Source of the DNA: Epithemia pelagica
Taxonomy: Eukaryota > Bacillariophyta > Bacillariophyceae > Surirellales > Surirellaceae
Assembly: GCA_946965045.2 (NCBI GenBank)
Contig: OX337241.1
Coordinates: forward strand, 1,674,001-1,738,000
Direction: 5' to 3'
DNA: 64,000 nucleotides
Positions within the stretch are counted from its first letter, which is position 1; every line of letters begins with the position of its first letter. The position numbers were made by a program, and so were the translations under genes. Positions 60,976 to 64,000 of the stretch are shown here, piece by piece. The notes beneath the pieces are model-generated. The model was not told the DNA's origin. It did no database searches and saw nothing but the letters and a program-made list of their open reading frames with translations.

Positions 60976-62389
60976 ATCCTTCGAAGATTTGTGCATGTCC
61001 ATGGAGAAACTGATTCAGCACCAAGGCAAGATTCGTGGCTGGGGATTGTGCAACGATAATGCCTAGGGGCTCACGGCTTGCATACGGACTGCCAAGGCAT
61101 TGGGAGCTGTCGGACGATAATCCACTATTCATATTGAATCAAACTGAGAGAGAAGGCGAGAAAAGGACAAGAGAGGGCCGATTGGAAAAAAATGAGCTAC
61201 TCACTTTGTTGGTCAAAAACCTCGGTTGTATTTATACAACCAACTGGATGTCATGCCGCTCCCTCGAATGAGATCTGAGTCAAGATCCAATAGTTTGCGT
61301 TCCATTCGAAGCATTTCTTTCTCGCAGTCCGTTCCCTTCGGTCAAATGTCGGTCGCATGACAAGGACAAGACAGGGGAGGACGAATGGTCATGATGGTCC
61401 TGTCAATACGCATCTCGCTGATCCTTCACTTTCTTGTCCAAATTCTTGATTTTGTGGTTTCACCCCCATTCGAGAAGAGCATCGTTGTCTTTCTGCAAGT
61501 GGAGGTGGAGTGGACGAAATCTTCATTTTTTGGGAGACACAATAGCAGTGTGAACCAAAAGCGCAAGTCAAGTTCCAGTGAAAACGCAACGAGTTGCATC
61601 CAATCCAATTCAACCATAGTAGAGCGTTGTATTGGATCCATCGTCTAGAGCAATTCGAAGCCAACCAAACGAAACCAACGCATCACGACAGCCGGCATCA
61701 AACCACGCACAAATACCACCACCACTGCGGTGAAACCAGCATGCATCCCTTGGACAGTGCAAAGTGTTCTCGGCTAGTGCCTTTGGAGGAGATAGTGGCG
61801 AGTTCCAGAGATGGAGTGACTCGGATGGTGTTTGCTGAGTTTGCCAAGTTTGTGTTTGGGTGCCGATGCGTCGTCCGTCATGGAGGTGAAGGTACGTCTC
61901 CTTCCACGGCATGATCGCGGAGTCTGTAGTTTAATAGTCAAGCCCATCTTGACCATGAAGGAGAAGACTGTTGGACCCAGTTTGTGGATGCCATGAAAGA
62001 CAAAAGAGTCGCCCTATTGCATATTTGGATTTGTACAAAGAGGGCGAAAAGAGCGCAACAAAAGCGCAACGAGAGCGCAAGGAGCGCGCAACAACCAAAA
62101 CAACACCATCGCGCGAACCGAGTCCCTAGCACTAGTGACTAACCTAGATCTACCGATCTAATAGAAATTGAGAGATGAAAATCGTCCAGAAAAGTCCGCC
62201 ATGGTCGAATTAGTTGAAGGGTAGTGTTCTTTCGCTCTTTTGTAGCGGTTGAAATTTCACGTATAAAGCACGGCGTTGTGACCCATAGCGGCGTCTCAAA
62301 GAGAGACCTCTGACTCTCATTGAGCGCCAAAGATACGACTATCCTCCTTCACCTCAAAGCATTTCCCCTGTGACGAGTTTGTGCGTCTC
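60976..62389. other. intergenic region upstream of the RCC1-like gene
   Basis: About 1.4 kb with only short frames on both strands. It contains a GCGCAAC-rich imperfect repeat around 62040-62095. The 3' part must hold the promoter of the RCC1-repeat gene. Confidence 0.4.
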
Positions 62390-64000
62390 ATGAGAAGATT
62401 TCTTTCGTCTCGATTGTTAAGCAGTCGAAGAAATCAGTCATCGAATCGAAACAACAGCAACGACGACAACAACAACGTCTCTTCTGCTGCTTCTTCGGAA
62501 AGACGAGGCGGTTCGAGCGCGACTCGTGTCACGAACGAACGAAAACGACAGAAACAGCAACAACAACACGACGAAATGAGCAACTCTCAGGAAGATCAAC
62601 ATGATATTGTGTCGGATTTGGAACGCGTCGAACAACAACTCCATCGCAGCTCGCCCGCAGGCTCTGTATCTTCCAGGATGACGACCAGCGAGGCGGCGGC
62701 GGCGACTCAAGAGACTCCAAGGACTGGGCCGGAGGGTTCCTCCTCGGTCATTCGTCATGATCCCAGTTCACCCTCCTCTTCGTCCAACAGCAACAATGGT
62801 GGTCGTGCAGTATTCGAATCCATTTCTTCTGCGTTGACTTCCATTCGAAGGCGTTTGACCCATTCCAACAATACTAGCAACAACAACGATTCCTCCACGT
62901 CGGCCCCCGCTGCCGCTACTTCGCCTGGAACAACGGTTGGAGTGTCCACCACAGAATTGATGGAACGTTTGGAATCAGCCGAACGTGCGCACAACCATCA
63001 TATTCCATTGGGATTTTTGCACCAAGAAATGGAACGACGTTCGCAATCCACCATTGCGTTGCCCAATGAAACTCTCTCCAGTAGTAACACTAGTCGAAAG
63101 ACGGCTGGAAGTGTCCGCAGCCAGGAAGAATCACAGCAAGGATCGGTAGGACTCGCCAAACGGGACAATTCGGAAGATGGAAATAGTTCCGATTCCGTAC
63201 ATTCCAATCCGGATCGACCACGCCGAACATCTACCTTGATGGCCAGTCGAATGCGAGATGATGCCTTGCAACGACCTGCGGTCGATCGACAGTTGCATAG
63301 TTTGGGGGGTGTCGAAGTTGTCCTTCTATCCACGCTTCCCGAAGACGAAGAAGCAGAGGAAGTGGAGGGTGGAATTCAAATTCAAAACGATCGAGTTCTG
63401 GTGCGCGACGAGGGGGGAGTCACACTGGAAGACGACGCGCGGCGCGCTCCCAGCAGGAAGGTGGAATCTGCCACTAGTGCCGAGGAACCGCTGAACCATA
63501 CCAACAACAATGACATGACACTTCTAATGACGGACAAGAGTCGAGCTCGTTTGGATGAATCTAGCAACAGCGCCATTCAGCTTTTGGGGAGTCACCACCA
63601 GGTGTCGTCTTCCCTCGTCTCGGCTGAATCACCAGAACGAACAGAACCTGTCACACCCGATGATGCGGGACCAAAATTTCCTTCCTCCAAAACTTGCGTC
63701 TATTCTTGGGGATCTGAGGGAAGTCATTCATTGCATGATAATGACACGGTTCGAACACCTGCCGATTCCAAAGTGGTGGATGGTCGAGTGGCACGACATA
63801 CCTTACTTCAAGTCGGTATGGGCCCTCGTCATGGTGCCGCCGTGACGGCTACCGGTCAAGTGTTAATTTGTGGAGAGAATAGTTACGGACAGGTCGATCC
63901 TTCGGATCCATCGAGTTCGGTCATTTCCAAACCACGCTTGTTTGAGTTCCCCTCCTCCATGACACGAATCACCCAGATTTCCTGTGGACGCAGTCACACG
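62390..64000 (+). CDS. RCC1-repeat protein, N-terminal part (runs off window)
   Basis: The frame is open from ATG 62390 to the last base (537 codons so far). The first 430 residues are disordered: Ser/Asn/Gln/Arg-rich with poly-Ala, poly-Ser and Asn tracts. RCC1-type blades then begin: CVYSWGSEG, GPRHGAAVTATGQVLICGENSYGQ and ITQISCGRSHT, the typical H-x-x-A/L...V-x-x-WG-x-N-x-x-G-Q pattern. RCC1 propellers serve as Ran exchange factors or as other interaction platforms; a long disordered N-terminus suggests an RCC1-like regulator rather than RCC1 itself. Number of blades and C-terminal domains lie beyond the window. This start is the first ATG after an upstream stop. Confidence 0.8.
   Translation, partial: MRRFLSSRLLSSRRNQSSNRNNSNDDNNNVSSAASSERRGGSSATRVTNERKRQKQQQQHDEMSNSQEDQHDIVSDLERVEQQLHRSSPAGSVSSRMTTSEAAAATQETPRTGPEGSSSVIRHDPSSPSSSSNSNNGGRAVFESISSALTSIRRRLTHSNNTSNNNDSSTSAPAAATSPGTTVGVSTTELMERLESAERAHNHHIPLGFLHQEMERRSQSTIALPNETLSSSNTSRKTAGSVRSQEESQQGSVGLAKRDNSEDGNSSDSVHSNPDRPRRTSTLMASRMRDDALQRPAVDRQLHSLGGVEVVLLSTLPEDEEAEEVEGGIQIQNDRVLVRDEGGVTLEDDARRAPSRKVESATSAEEPLNHTNNNDMTLLMTDKSRARLDESSNSAIQLLGSHHQVSSSLVSAESPERTEPVTPDDAGPKFPSSKTCVYSWGSEGSHSLHDNDTVRTPADSKVVDGRVARHTLLQVGMGPRHGAAVTATGQVLICGENSYGQVDPSDPSSSVISKPRLFEFPSSMTRITQISCGRSHT

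Noticed and set aside
1-64000. CRISPR arrays, rRNA genes or bacterial-type operons
   Set aside because: No regularly spaced repeats, no rRNA-like sequence and clear spliceosomal introns; the segment is eukaryotic nuclear DNA.

Overview
The window looks like a nuclear segment of a diatom (Bacillariophyta, probably a raphid pennate; this is inference). The signs are: eukaryotic housekeeping genes with few, short GT-AG introns (77 and 103 bp); a 225-residue protein with a motif I recall from an expanded diatom family; Copia elements with a DSHADT-type protease; and several kinds of tyrosine-recombinase (YR) elements. No bacterial or organellar signature was seen.

Layout. (1) 1-2370: a Ty1/copia relic that runs off the left edge. 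Gag and pol are separated by one in-frame TGA, and the reverse transcriptase has been deleted. (2) 3076-8772: a 1898-residue Ser/Lys/Arg-rich protein with two IQ motifs, a coiled coil and an acidic tail. (3) 9041-24485: a nest of transposons. A 708-bp MITE with a TAA target duplication abuts a second TAA-flanked terminal-inverted-repeat (TIR) element. That second element has been interrupted twice. One interruption is a young 10.36-kb Copia element (identical-length 716-bp LTRs, three differences by eye, GAGAG duplication, one uninterrupted polyprotein on the minus strand). The other is a Crypton-like YR unit inserted in its right TIR between 15-bp direct repeats. (4) 24886-28224: a FYVE-SYLF endosomal protein and a diatom-family hypothetical, convergent. 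(5) 30136-39479: a decayed DIRS-like retrotransposon with about 62-65-bp inverted terminal repeats, on the minus strand. (6) 40704-51117: a compact host gene block (small CaaX-ended protein, ankyrin-repeat protein, small hypothetical, copine, AP-3 delta adaptin, atypical short-chain dehydrogenase). (7) 51257-59363: a well-preserved PAT/Ngaro-like YR retrotransposon with split direct repeats A1 ... B1-A2-B2. It encodes Gag, a CCCH-finger segment, RT-RNase H and a catalytically complete YR. (8) 59980-60975: an unrecognised ORF without a usable start. (9) 62390-64000: the 5' part of an RCC1-repeat protein that continues past the right edge.

The host genes do not form an operon-like unit. Several (FYVE-SYLF protein, copine, AP-3 delta) belong to families that act in endosomal or membrane traffic. 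The most noteworthy content is the mobile DNA: three structurally different YR elements within about 38 kb, a nested insertion history that can be read base by base, in-frame stop codons between gag and pol in two unrelated retrotransposons, and a Copia polyprotein with an extra segment of about 1,100 residues containing hydrophobic stretches between Gag and protease.
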